Shown: piece by piece, positions 8,095 through 16,689 of the stretch
Layout: every line of letters begins with the position of its first letter
How positions within the stretch are numbered: the first letter of the stretch is position 1
Assembly (NCBI GenBank): GCA_949499105.1
Contig: CATEFX010000021.1
Location: 62,001-126,000, forward strand
DNA length: 64,000 bases
Source: Formosa sp. Hel1_33_131
GTDB taxonomy: Bacteria > Bacteroidota > Bacteroidia > Flavobacteriales > Flavobacteriaceae
Reading direction: 5' to 3'
Notes under the pieces: model-generated
The model's input: the letters and a program-made list of their open reading frames with translations, nothing else
Database searches by the model: none
What the model was told of the DNA's origin: nothing
Translations under genes and position numbers: made by a program

Positions 8095-9891
8095 ATAAAA
8101 AAAACAACTTTTATATCAGTTGCTATTTGTTTTGCTATCAATACTTTTGCGCAAACGTGTCTAGCACCAAGCACTGCATCAGTAAGTCAAATCACGTCTA
8201 CATCGGCTACGTTTTTATGGAATATAGTCAATAATGCAGAGACTTGGAACATTAAATATGGAGTTCAAGGCTTTGCGCCAGTAGAAGCAACTACGGCTGT
8301 TACTACATCTTCTGAATATGCACTTTCGGAGCTCACAGCAAATACAATCTATGACTTTTATGTGCAAGCGGACTGTGGGTCAGGGGATATGAGTACATGG
8401 GGAGGGCCTTTTACATTTACAACCACATGTGATACGGTAACAACGTTCCCGTGGACTGAGGATTTTGAAGACGTTACAATACCAAACTTACCCTCATGCT
8501 GGTCTGAAAACAATTATAATTCCGATGAAGATTTTTGGGTAACAACTGATGGTTATGGACTTGCCAGTAGTGCAGCATTTATCGATACGTATTATAATGA
8601 AGGAGACAATAATGACTATTTAATACTCCCTCCATTTACATTAACAGGAAATGAGCATCTAAAATTCAGTGTAAAATCTATAACCCTTGCTGGAATAAAT
8701 GAATATGAAGTTGTGTTGTCAACGTCTAATACTGACCCCTCAAGTTTTGACCAAACCTTAATGACTTTAACTCAAGCGCCTGGAACCTATACACAACAGC
8801 TGATTGATTTAAGCACCTATTCAGAAACTGTTTTTATAGCTATTCATGTTCCAGCTAATAGTCTTGATGGTTATGCTTTATTCGTTGATGATTTTACTCT
8901 TGAAACGATTCCATTATGTCCAGAACCTGTTAATTTAACAGACACTAACATCACTACTACGTCTGTTAATATAGGTTGGACAGCAGGAGCATCAGAAGCG
9001 GCTTGGAACATAGAATATGGAGTTTCTGGTTTTACGCAAGGCGATGGTTCAGCAACTACGGTTGCTGCTTCAGAAAATCCTTATTCACTTATGGATCTCA
9101 CTCCAAATACAAACTATGACATCTATGTGCAAGCGAACTGTGGAACAAGTGGGACGAGTGTGTGGATAGGGCCACTAGCTGTTTTTACAGGGTATTGTGT
9201 ACCCTCATCTTCAGACGCTTCAACTTTTATCGATAGTGTAACTACATCTGGAGCACCTTTAAATTTAAATAATGGTGCTGATGGATATACGAATAATGGT
9301 TATGGAGATTACTTTAGTACGCATGCGATCCAATCTTTAGCAGGAGGTTCGTTTGATTTGACTGCAACTATTGTAGGAGGAACCGTTGGATTTTCAGCGT
9401 GGATTGATTATGACAACAATTCAATATTTGACCCTTCAACTGAAGTTGTTTTCAGTACCGAAAGTTATGGAAATGGGCCGTTTACGACAACAATAACGTT
9501 ACCGGCAACACTTCCAGATGGTGATTATAGAATGCGACTAATCATTGATTTTGAAGATGAAGCCCCTAATGAAGATGCCTGTGCTTTCATTTCAACGAGA
9601 GCAGAAGCCGAAGATTATAAAATCACGGTTGATTCCTCTTTAGGAATCGATGCCGTATCAAAGTCTAGTTTCACCTATTTGCCGAACCCTGTAAGCCATG
9701 TGTTGTCCATCAATGCGTCCGCAAGTATAGATGGTATTACTATTTACAATATGTTAGGGCAAACGGTTGTGAGATCAACACCAAACACTACGACAACTAC
9801 TGTTGATATGTCTGGATTACAGACCGGTGCTTACTTTGTTCAAGTAGCCATCAACAACAGTATAGAAACTGTACGAGTGATTAAAAATTAA
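8095..9891 (+). CDS. T9SS-exported multidomain protein (FN3 / choice-of-anchor J / FN3 / GEVED / sorting domain); apparent ATA start
   Basis: The frame from 8095 gives 598 residues. It begins with a clear signal peptide (KKTTFISVAICFAINTFAQ), then a fibronectin type III domain (about 21-112), a cleaved-adhesin/choice-of-anchor-J-like domain (about 115-275), a second FN3 (about 278-365), a GEVED domain (about 368-510; the segment SAWIDYDNNSIFDPSTE is typical) and a T9SS type A sorting domain (about 515-598; YLPNPVSH, then a GAYFVQV-type end). The signal-peptide codons follow ATA at 8095, with an in-frame stop at 8086-8088 and no ATG, GTG or TTG where the start should be. The first in-frame ATG is at 8362, inside FN3-1, and would remove the signal peptide. 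Either ATA is used, or the start codon has been lost by mutation. Probable role: surface or secreted adhesin-like protein. Confidence 0.8.
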   Translation: MKKTTFISVAICFAINTFAQTCLAPSTASVSQITSTSATFLWNIVNNAETWNIKYGVQGFAPVEATTAVTTSSEYALSELTANTIYDFYVQADCGSGDMSTWGGPFTFTTTCDTVTTFPWTEDFEDVTIPNLPSCWSENNYNSDEDFWVTTDGYGLASSAAFIDTYYNEGDNNDYLILPPFTLTGNEHLKFSVKSITLAGINEYEVVLSTSNTDPSSFDQTLMTLTQAPGTYTQQLIDLSTYSETVFIAIHVPANSLDGYALFVDDFTLETIPLCPEPVNLTDTNITTTSVNIGWTAGASEAAWNIEYGVSGFTQGDGSATTVAASENPYSLMDLTPNTNYDIYVQANCGTSGTSVWIGPLAVFTGYCVPSSSDASTFIDSVTTSGAPLNLNNGADGYTNNGYGDYFSTHAIQSLAGGSFDLTATIVGGTVGFSAWIDYDNNSIFDPSTEVVFSTESYGNGPFTTTITLPATLPDGDYRMRLIIDFEDEAPNEDACAFISTRAEAEDYKITVDSSLGIDAVSKSSFTYLPNPVSHVLSINASASIDGITIYNMLGQTVVRSTPNTTTTTVDMSGLQTGAYFVQVAINNSIETVRVIKN

Positions 9892-9907
9892 GTTTTTAAG
9901 ATATATC

Positions 9908-9939
9908 AAGCCTCGCTAGTTTATTAGTGAGGCTTTTTT
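9908..9939 (+). terminator. Intrinsic terminator
   Basis: Stem GCCTCGCTA (9910-9918) pairs with TAGTGAGGC (9925-9933, one G-U), 6-nt loop, followed by a T run. It ends the T9SS-protein transcript. Confidence 0.85.
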
Positions 9940-9976
9940 ATACCACATCAACTCACTTCAATTCAATCACTTTGTG

Positions 9977-9984
9977 TAACTTTG
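9977..9984 (+). promoter_or_regulatory. -7 promoter element (TAACTTTG) abutting the GT2 start
   Basis: An exact TAnnTTTG match ending 5 bp before the ATG at 9990. If used, transcription would begin at or next to the start codon, giving a leaderless or nearly leaderless mRNA. Confidence 0.5.
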
Positions 9985-9989
9985 TCACT

Positions 9990-11000
9990 ATGATTGCAAG
10001 TGATTTTTCGTTTATCATTCCAGTTTTTAACCGTCCAGAAGAAATTAGAGAACTTCTAGAAAGCTTTTGTGCTTTAGAATCTCTTAAGACGTTTGAAATA
10101 GTCATCATTGAAGACGGCTCTACTTTAGACGCAAAACGCATTGTCGATCAATTTCAAGACGCTCTCAAAATTAGCTATTACGCCAAAGAAAATACAGGGC
10201 CTGGACATTCCAGAAACTACGGTATGGAACGTGCCAAAGGCCGTTATTTTATTATTTTAGATTCAGATTGTATTCTGCCACCGCCTTATTTGGAAGCCGT
10301 TCTTTCCAAACTAAACACCTGCTATGTTGATGGGTTTGGAGGGCCAGATGCTGCCAAAGATACTTTTACAGACCTCCAAAAAGCAATTAATTTTTCGATG
10401 ACGTCTTATATGACCACTGGCGGTATTCGTGGCGGAAAAATATCGGTCGAAAATTATGAACCCCGAAGTTTTAATATGGGGATTTCTAAAGAAGCCTTTC
10501 AAGCTACAGGTGGGTTTGGACGAATTCACCCAGGAGAAGATCCCGATTTGTCCATTCGACTCAAAGAAATGGGTTACCAGTTACATCTTATCCCTGAAGC
10601 TTTTGTATTTCATAAGCGCCGCATTTCATTAGAAAGTTTTTATACACAAGTCCATAAATTTGGACAAGCCCGCCCCATCCTTAATAAATGGCACCCACAA
10701 TCCAAACGTTTGACCTATTGGTTTCCAACAGTTTTCACCCTAGGTTTTGTGATAAGTAGCCTAGTGGCCTGTATTGGGTTTTACGGGTTTTTAATCATTT
10801 ATGGATTGTATTTTTTAGCCGCTATGATCGGTGCTTTTCGCACCTCAAACAATATCATTGTAGCTTTTTTAGTACTTCCCGCTATTTGTATTCAGTTTTT
10901 TGGCTATGGGTTTGGCTTTCTAAAGGCGACTCTAAAACTGGGGCTTTCTACGAAAGATGAGACGCTCTTATTTCCTAATTTATTTTTCAGAGCCCAATGA
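9990..11000 (+). CDS. Glycosyltransferase family 2 membrane protein
   Basis: A 336-residue protein. The N-terminal GT-A fold begins FSFIIPVFNRPEEI and carries the metal-binding DSD in IILDSDCILPP near residue 90; the later segment GEDPDLSIRLKEMGY holds the usual ED acid-base motif of GT2 enzymes. The C-terminal third has about three membrane segments (from FPTVFTLGFVISSLVACIGF onward). Likely role: transfer of a sugar to a membrane or envelope acceptor; the substrate cannot be deduced. An upstream in-frame ATG at 9927 lies inside the preceding terminator hairpin, so the ATG at 9990 is preferred. The stop overlaps the start of the YbbR-like gene by 4 bp. Confidence 0.9.
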   Translation: MIASDFSFIIPVFNRPEEIRELLESFCALESLKTFEIVIIEDGSTLDAKRIVDQFQDALKISYYAKENTGPGHSRNYGMERAKGRYFIILDSDCILPPPYLEAVLSKLNTCYVDGFGGPDAAKDTFTDLQKAINFSMTSYMTTGGIRGGKISVENYEPRSFNMGISKEAFQATGGFGRIHPGEDPDLSIRLKEMGYQLHLIPEAFVFHKRRISLESFYTQVHKFGQARPILNKWHPQSKRLTYWFPTVFTLGFVISSLVACIGFYGFLIIYGLYFLAAMIGAFRTSNNIIVAFLVLPAICIQFFGYGFGFLKATLKLGLSTKDETLLFPNLFFRAQ

Positions 11001-11968
11001 TAAAAAAAATTAAAAACATAAAATCTAATCTAATACAAGGCAAACGTTTGAATGTTTTTGTCTTGTTTTTGTCCTTGTCGTTTTTGATTTCATTACTCTC
11101 AAAACTATCAAATACGTATACGCAAACGCTTCAATTTGAATTGCAACCAACGCAGATCGAATCCAATGAACTGATTGTGTCTAAGAGATCAAAAGCCATA
11201 AATGTCACACTTTCTGGACGCGGCTTTGAGCTTTTGAAATATTATATTTCGGAGCCTGTAATCGACGTTGATTTTTCACAATTAAATAAAGATAAAACTC
11301 ATTATTATTGGACGGAACGAAATCAGCTTGAAAAAATTATTAATCATTTTGATGCTAAAATTACGGTAAAGGCTATTAACCCAGATACCGTTTTATTTGC
11401 CTATGACCATCAATTTATTAAAAAAATACCCGTCACGGTTTTGATAAACCCAAGCTTTGCAGTGGGCTATGATTTGGTTGATTCGTATCGGTCTGTGCCC
11501 GATTCAATCACTGTTATTGGGCCTGAATCAATATTAAAATCAATGACAACGGTTCGTACAAAACTTCTAAATTTAAGCGCTGTGAACTCCAATATTGATC
11601 AGGATGTCGACTTGGAACTACCCATACTATCAAATCAACTTAAATATTCCCATCAAACGGTTTCTTTAAGTGCTGAGGTTGCTAAATTCACTGAAGGTAG
11701 CGTCAATGTACCTGTCACTATTATCAACGTCCCCAAAGCTGTTAATATTAACTTTTTCCCTAAAGAAATCCCCGTTATTTTTTATGCAACTTTAAAGGCG
11801 TATAACAGCATCGATGCGGGTGATTTTTCTGTGGAATGTGATTTTAATTCCTTGAATATTGACAACAATTATTTGAATCCTGTTTTAGTAAACCAACCCA
11901 TTAATATAAAAACGGCCAAACTAAAAGTAACGCAGTTAGAATATGTAATCACGCCTAAGAATGACTAA
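10997..11968 (+). CDS. YbbR-like (CdaR-type) domain protein
   Basis: A 323-residue protein with one N-terminal membrane segment (about 19-36, VFVLFLSLSFLISLLSKL) and an extracytoplasmic part of YbbR-like beta domains (for example IPVTVLINPSFAVGYDLVDS and VPDSITVIGPESIL). In Firmicutes, YbbR/CdaR proteins regulate the diadenylate cyclase CdaA; in Bacteroidota the role is less clear. A PgpH-like c-di-AMP phosphodiesterase candidate is encoded elsewhere in the window (48173), but no cyclase is seen here. It overlaps the GT2 gene by 4 bp and coaE by 8 bp, so the three genes form one operon. Confidence 0.85.
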   Translation: MIKKIKNIKSNLIQGKRLNVFVLFLSLSFLISLLSKLSNTYTQTLQFELQPTQIESNELIVSKRSKAINVTLSGRGFELLKYYISEPVIDVDFSQLNKDKTHYYWTERNQLEKIINHFDAKITVKAINPDTVLFAYDHQFIKKIPVTVLINPSFAVGYDLVDSYRSVPDSITVIGPESILKSMTTVRTKLLNLSAVNSNIDQDVDLELPILSNQLKYSHQTVSLSAEVAKFTEGSVNVPVTIINVPKAVNINFFPKEIPVIFYATLKAYNSIDAGDFSVECDFNSLNIDNNYLNPVLVNQPINIKTAKLKVTQLEYVITPKND

Positions 11969-12557
11969 AATTGTAGGACTTACGGGTGGTATTGGTAGTG
12001 GGAAAACCACTGTGGCTCGGCTATTTGAAGCATTGGGAGTGCCAATTTATATAGCGGACGAGGAAGCCAAAGCCTTGATGAAGAATTCTGAAATGATTCA
12101 ACGAGAATTAATTCAGTTATTGGGCGAATCGTGTTATGTAGATGGTCAGCTAAACAGATCTTTTATTGCCTCTAAAGTATTTAATGACAAATCGTTATTA
12201 TACCAAATAAATGCGATCGTTCATCCAAAAGTAGCCGCTCATTTTGAACGTTGGTTGACCAAACAACACGCCCCCTATGTCATCAAAGAAGTGGCAATTC
12301 TCTTTGAGACGAAATCTCAAAATAAATTTGATTTTATTCTCACGGTGACGGCACCCACAGAAACACGCATCCGACGGGTTGTGAGCAGAGATCAAAAAAC
12401 TAAAAAAGACATCGAATCGATCATCGATAACCAACTGCCTGAGTCCCAAAAAATGAGTCAATCTCATTTTGTGATTCATAACATCTCACTTTTAGAAACA
12501 GAAATAAATGTTCAAAATATCCACGAGAAAATTTTGAATAAAATCAAGAATTCGTAA
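11961..12557 (+). CDS. coaE: Dephospho-CoA kinase
   Basis: A 198-residue P-loop kinase that phosphorylates the 3'-hydroxyl of dephospho-CoA, the last step of CoA synthesis. The Walker A GLTGGIGSGKTT is at the N-terminus, IYIADEEAK follows (residues of the CoA-binding region), and VVSRDQ is the lid-type motif near residue 135. The length is standard. Translational overlap with the YbbR-like gene is 8 bp. Confidence 0.96.
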   Translation: MTKIVGLTGGIGSGKTTVARLFEALGVPIYIADEEAKALMKNSEMIQRELIQLLGESCYVDGQLNRSFIASKVFNDKSLLYQINAIVHPKVAAHFERWLTKQHAPYVIKEVAILFETKSQNKFDFILTVTAPTETRIRRVVSRDQKTKKDIESIIDNQLPESQKMSQSHFVIHNISLLETEINVQNIHEKILNKIKNS

Positions 12558-12615
12558 AAATTTAACATTTTTGTTAAGCTAAGGTTAAAACCAATTTTAA
12601 CATCAATTAAAGTCT

Positions 12616-12623
12616 TAATTTTG
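12616..12623 (+). promoter_or_regulatory. -7 promoter element (TAATTTTG) abutting the kinase start
   Basis: An exact TAnnTTTG match ending 4 bp before the histidine-kinase ATG at 12628, implying a start site at or very near the ATG. Confidence 0.5.
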
Positions 12624-12627
12624 AGTA

Positions 12628-14196
12628 ATGAATAAACGATTATTCACCTTATTGGTTATTTTGATGAGCTTATCACTCATCGGAATTATTTTTGTTCAAG
12701 CCTATTATATCACTAATGCGCTAGAAACAAAAGAAGAACAATTTACCTTCAACGTAAAAAAGGCATTGACTTACACGACCAATCAAGTGGCTGATATTGA
12801 GTATAAAAAATATGTCAAAGCACTCAATAAAATCATTTCAGACGGCAAAGAGCCAGATACCACTGCCATCCGAAATATTACTGTTTATAAGCAAGATAAT
12901 ACGACCAATCAAATTATTATTTATAATACGGGCATCCTTGAAGAAAATTTTAAAGTTCCCTCGCTTATCGATCTAAATATCGATAGTTTGGGCTTAAGTA
13001 ATTTTAGAGGCAAAACAACCACTAAAATTTATGATAATAACATTTTAGGAGGTGATTTAATTTCTACGACTGAACAGTCTTTTGAGAAAGTCCTTAATAT
13101 GGATAAACTACAGAAGGCCACCTTTGAATCTCAATACAACTCTGAAATCAAAAACACGCCCATTCATCAGCGCGTTTCGGTCAAAGAGATTCAAAAGTTG
13201 TTAAGTAAAAAATTAAGAGAAGATGTAATTGATATTGATTTTGAATTCGCCATTTTTCATCATGATCTTGGAACCAAAATTCAATCTCCAAACTTCGTAC
13301 AATCGCTAACCCCAACCATTGGAGCTCCTATTTTTTTAGATGATAATGATGAAAGTGACTTCAAACTTTTTATTAATTTCCCAGAACGAAAAAAATTCAT
13401 TATTTCTTCCATTATTGGGGTCACCCTTTTATCGGTCTTATTCACCCTGATTATCATTATTGCGTATACTAGTGCTTTGTATCAATTGATTAAACAGCGT
13501 AAAATATCTCAAATGAAATCAGATTTCATTAACAATATGACGCATGAATTTAAAACCCCTATTGCGACGATTAATCTTGCTTTAGATGCGATTAAAAACC
13601 CCAAAATAATCAATGATCAGGAAAAAGTTAAACGCTATCTTCGAATGATTAAAGAAGAAAATAAGCGTATGAACGCCCAAGTTGAAAATGTTTTACGAAT
13701 TTCTCAGCTTCAAAAAAAACAACTTAATATTAGTAAAGAACGACTTAAGTTACACGATCTAATTGAAGATGCAATCACGCATGTAGAGCTTATTGTAGAA
13801 GACCGAAATGGCTATATCAATACTCATTTTAATGCCCCAAAATCTTCGGTACTAGCCAATGAAACCTATTTTACAAATGTGATTGTTAATGTTTTGGACA
13901 ATGCCATAAAATATTCTGACAATGCTCCCAATATTGATGTGTACACAGAAAATATAGGTAATAATATTATTCTAAGTATTAAAGATCAAGGCAAGGGTAT
14001 GAATAAAGCCGTACAAAAACGTATATTTGAAGAGTTTTATAGGGAATATACAGGCGATGTTCATAATGTAAAAGGGCATGGGCTTGGCTTAGCAAATGTG
14101 AAACGTATTGTAGAAAATCACCAAGGAATTGTTTCTGTCGATAGTGAAAAAGGCAGAGGAAGTACTTTTATTATAAAATTACCATTAATAGCTTAA
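12628..14196 (+). CDS. Sensor histidine kinase (RprX-like)
   Basis: A 522-residue membrane kinase. Membrane segments lie at about 6-28 and 257-285, enclosing a periplasmic sensor domain of roughly 230 residues with no recognised fold. The H-box NNMTHEFKTPIATI places the phospho-histidine at H306. The ATPase domain shows an N-box (NVLDNAIKYSDNA), G1 (DQGKGM) and G2 (GHGLGLANV). It precedes the response regulator by 4 bp, so the two form a two-component system. The arrangement and size resemble Bacteroides RprX/RprY. The signal sensed is unknown. Confidence 0.93.
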   Translation: MNKRLFTLLVILMSLSLIGIIFVQAYYITNALETKEEQFTFNVKKALTYTTNQVADIEYKKYVKALNKIISDGKEPDTTAIRNITVYKQDNTTNQIIIYNTGILEENFKVPSLIDLNIDSLGLSNFRGKTTTKIYDNNILGGDLISTTEQSFEKVLNMDKLQKATFESQYNSEIKNTPIHQRVSVKEIQKLLSKKLREDVIDIDFEFAIFHHDLGTKIQSPNFVQSLTPTIGAPIFLDDNDESDFKLFINFPERKKFIISSIIGVTLLSVLFTLIIIIAYTSALYQLIKQRKISQMKSDFINNMTHEFKTPIATINLALDAIKNPKIINDQEKVKRYLRMIKEENKRMNAQVENVLRISQLQKKQLNISKERLKLHDLIEDAITHVELIVEDRNGYINTHFNAPKSSVLANETYFTNVIVNVLDNAIKYSDNAPNIDVYTENIGNNIILSIKDQGKGMNKAVQKRIFEEFYREYTGDVHNVKGHGLGLANVKRIVENHQGIVSVDSEKGRGSTFIIKLPLIA

Positions 14197-14200
14197 TATC

Positions 14201-14905
14201 ATGGAAGAAAGTTTAAAAAAAATATTACTAGTTGAAGATGATCCAAATTTTGGGACGGTCCTAAAAGAGTATTTGTCAATCAATGGCTACGAAGTAACGC
14301 ACGCCAAAAATGGAATGGAAGGCTACGAGAAATTTAAAAAAACCGACTACCATTTGTGTATTTTGGATGTAATGATGCCGTACAAAGATGGGTTTACCCT
14401 TGCCAAAGAAATCCGTGAAAAGAACATGGAAATTCCTATTATTTTCCTCACTGCTAAAGCGCTTAAGGAAGATGTTTTAAAAGGATATAAAGTGGGAGCA
14501 GATGACTATTTGAACAAACCTTTTGATAGCGAAGTATTGCTAATGAAGATCAAAGCCATTATTCAACGTAAAACCGTTGACACCCTAGCGGATAGTAAAC
14601 AGTTTGAGTTTACCATCGGCGAATTTAGTCTTAATTCGAAGCTTCGCTTTCTAAGTCATAAAGGAGATAAACCCGCTAAGTTATCGCCAAAAGAAAATGA
14701 ATTACTTCGGTTGTTGATTTTACATGAAAATGATTTGATGCCAAGAGAAATTGCACTGACAAAAATCTGGAGAGACGACAACTATTTCACTTCTCGAAGT
14801 ATGGATGTTTATATTGCCAAATTAAGAAAATATTTAAAGTTAGATCCTAAAGTAGAAATCTTAAATATTCATGGCGAAGGTTTTCGACTCGTGGTGAATA
14901 AGTAA
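14201..14905 (+). CDS. OmpR-family response regulator (RprY-like)
   Basis: A 234-residue regulator with an N-terminal receiver domain (about 7-120) with acidic pocket VEDD, phospho-acceptor D56 in LCILDVMMP, a conserved Thr in FLTAKA and a Lys in LNKPFD. The C-terminal winged-helix DNA-binding domain (about 135-232) includes LSPKENELLRLLI and the RSMDVYIAKLRKYL recognition-helix region. It is encoded 4 bp after its presumed partner kinase. Target genes cannot be told from the sequence. Confidence 0.95.
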   Translation: MEESLKKILLVEDDPNFGTVLKEYLSINGYEVTHAKNGMEGYEKFKKTDYHLCILDVMMPYKDGFTLAKEIREKNMEIPIIFLTAKALKEDVLKGYKVGADDYLNKPFDSEVLLMKIKAIIQRKTVDTLADSKQFEFTIGEFSLNSKLRFLSHKGDKPAKLSPKENELLRLLILHENDLMPREIALTKIWRDDNYFTSRSMDVYIAKLRKYLKLDPKVEILNIHGEGFRLVVNK

Positions 14906-14911
14906 CTATTT

Positions 14912-14939
14912 AAAAACCAGCTATTCGCTGGTTTTTTTT
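14912..14939. terminator. Bidirectional intrinsic terminator between the regulator gene and miaA
   Basis: Stem AACCAGC / GCTGGTT with loop TATTC, flanked by A and T runs on both sides, so it works on either strand. The miaA stop codon (14921-14923, minus strand) lies inside the hairpin. Confidence 0.85.
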
Positions 14940-15838
14940 ATAACTTTATTTAAATGATTTACGATATTTTCTAGATTTGTGTCATATTCAAACCACACTA
15001 CTTCAGGATCTTTTTGAAACCATGTCATCTGTCGTTTGGCAAATCGTCTTGTATTTTTTTTGATTTCTGAAACCGCAAAATCCAACGTCCATTCTCCATC
15101 AAAATAGTGAAATAACTCTTTATATCCCACTGTGTTGAGCGCATTTAAATCTCTATGTTCAAATACAGATTTAGCTTCTTCTAGCAACCCATTGTCTAAC
15201 ATTTGATCCACCCTTTGATTAATTCGTTCATAAATTAAAGGCCGTTCTGCTTTTAATCCAATCGAAATCGTATTAAAAGGTCTTTTACGTTTTTCTTTAT
15301 TTAAAAAACTAGAATAGGGGTTTCCAGTTCCTCTACAAATTTCAAGGGCTCTGATCACTCGGTGTGGGTTTTTGAGGGCAATGGTCGCATAGCTAATCGG
15401 ATCTAATTCTTTTAATTCTTCTTGAAGAAACTCGAGTCCGTTAGTTTCTAGTTCAGAATTGAGTTGCATTCTGATTTCTGGCGCAATATCCGGAAATTCA
15501 TCAAAGCCTTTTGTAACTGCATTTACATACAATCCAGAACCTCCAACCATGATAATAATGGGGTTTGTTCGCTGAAGTTCTTCGAGTTTTGCTAGTGCTT
15601 CTGTTTCAAAAGCGCCCACACTATAGGCGTCTTTTATTGATTTATGGTGAATAAAATGATGTGCTGCTGTGGCTAATTCAGAACCGGTTGGTGCAGCAGT
15701 CCCGATAGGGATTTCTTTATAAAATTGACGCGAATCTGCGGATAGAATCGCTGTTTTAAAATGCGTTGCTAATTTTAAACTAAGCGCAGTTTTTCCAATC
15801 CCAGTAGGGCCAACAATTGAAATGAGTGTCTTATGCAT
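14921..15838 (-). CDS. miaA: tRNA dimethylallyltransferase
   Basis: A 305-residue enzyme that prenylates A37 of tRNAs reading UNN codons. The P-loop is GPTGIGKTALS at residues 9-19, followed by the ADSRQFY substrate motif, GTAAPT and the VGGSGLYVNA segment. Upstream in-frame ATGs would add a long unconserved tail inside the channel gene; the MHKTLISIVGP start at 15838 (or the adjacent ATG at 15841) is preferred. It overlaps the end of the ion-channel gene by 8 bp, so the two are translationally coupled. Confidence 0.95.
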   Translation of the reverse strand: MHKTLISIVGPTGIGKTALSLKLATHFKTAILSADSRQFYKEIPIGTAAPTGSELATAAHHFIHHKSIKDAYSVGAFETEALAKLEELQRTNPIIIMVGGSGLYVNAVTKGFDEFPDIAPEIRMQLNSELETNGLEFLQEELKELDPISYATIALKNPHRVIRALEICRGTGNPYSSFLNKEKRKRPFNTISIGLKAERPLIYERINQRVDQMLDNGLLEEAKSVFEHRDLNALNTVGYKELFHYFDGEWTLDFAVSEIKKNTRRFAKRQMTWFQKDPEVVWFEYDTNLENIVNHLNKVIKKTSE

Positions 15839-16667
15839 CATGAATTTTATGACCACATTTATGACAGTATTCAGCCTCATCTTGGTGATATGCCTCATTG
15901 CAATTTGTACAAGCCTGTGTATTACTTGGAATTAGTTTTTTATCTGATCTTGTCATTTCAGACGTGACAATTCCCGTTGGAATAGCAATAATTCCATACC
16001 CTAAAATCATAATTAAAGAGGCAATAAGTTGTCCCAAAGCGGTGATAGGAGCAATGTCGCCATAACCAACCGTTGTCAACGTTACAATGGCCCAATACAC
16101 ACTTCTTGGAATGCTTGTAAAACCACTATCTTGATCACTTTCAATAAGGTACATGATGGTCCCTAAAATGACACATAATACAATGACAAACGAAATAAAT
16201 ACTGATATTTTTGCACGACTTCGTTTTAATGCTTTTCCGAAATTGGCACTTTCACCAATGAATCGAGTCAGTTTTAAGATTCTAAACACGCGTAACAGGC
16301 GGAGCGCTCGTAGTGCTATTAAAGAATGAGTTCCAAAGACGAAAAGGGAGATGTATTTTGGAATGGTTGACAAAAAATCGATGATTCCATAAAAACTAAA
16401 GATGTAGGTTTTTGGTTTTTTAACCGATATAATTCGAGCGATATATTCGAGGGTGAATAAAACTGTGATGACCCATTCCGAAATATTAAGAAGCGATGCA
16501 TATTGAGATCCAATACTTTCGACACTCTCTAGCATCACCAAAAGGATGCTGATAAGAATCACAATTAATAGAAGAACATCAAAGAACTTACCCGCTGGGG
16601 TGTCTGCTTCATAAATAATTTCATGAACTTTTTCTCTCCAACTTGTTGTTTGATTTGATTTTGACAT
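15831..16667 (-). CDS. Voltage-gated-type potassium channel with C-terminal zinc ribbon
   Basis: A 278-residue channel with six membrane segments. S4 (residues about 119-136) is Arg-rich (RALRLLRVFRILKLTR), and the selectivity filter TVGYGD is at 199-204. The C-terminus carries a zinc-ribbon motif with cysteines at 253, 256, 268 and 271 (CTNC ... CHKC). The channel part is a standard six-transmembrane K+ channel. The ribbon is a cytosolic appendage that may sense metal or redox state or bind a partner (inference). Its end overlaps miaA by 8 bp. Confidence 0.9.
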   Translation of the reverse strand: MSKSNQTTSWREKVHEIIYEADTPAGKFFDVLLLIVILISILLVMLESVESIGSQYASLLNISEWVITVLFTLEYIARIISVKKPKTYIFSFYGIIDFLSTIPKYISLFVFGTHSLIALRALRLLRVFRILKLTRFIGESANFGKALKRSRAKISVFISFVIVLCVILGTIMYLIESDQDSGFTSIPRSVYWAIVTLTTVGYGDIAPITALGQLIASLIMILGYGIIAIPTGIVTSEMTRSDKKLIPSNTQACTNCNEAYHQDEAEYCHKCGHKIHDA

Positions 16668-16689
16668 ATCTCAAAAATACTAAAAAACT

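Noticed and set aside
9927..9989. Upstream ATG start for the GT2 gene
   Set aside because: It lies within the preceding terminator hairpin and adds residues that do not fit the GT2 N-terminus.
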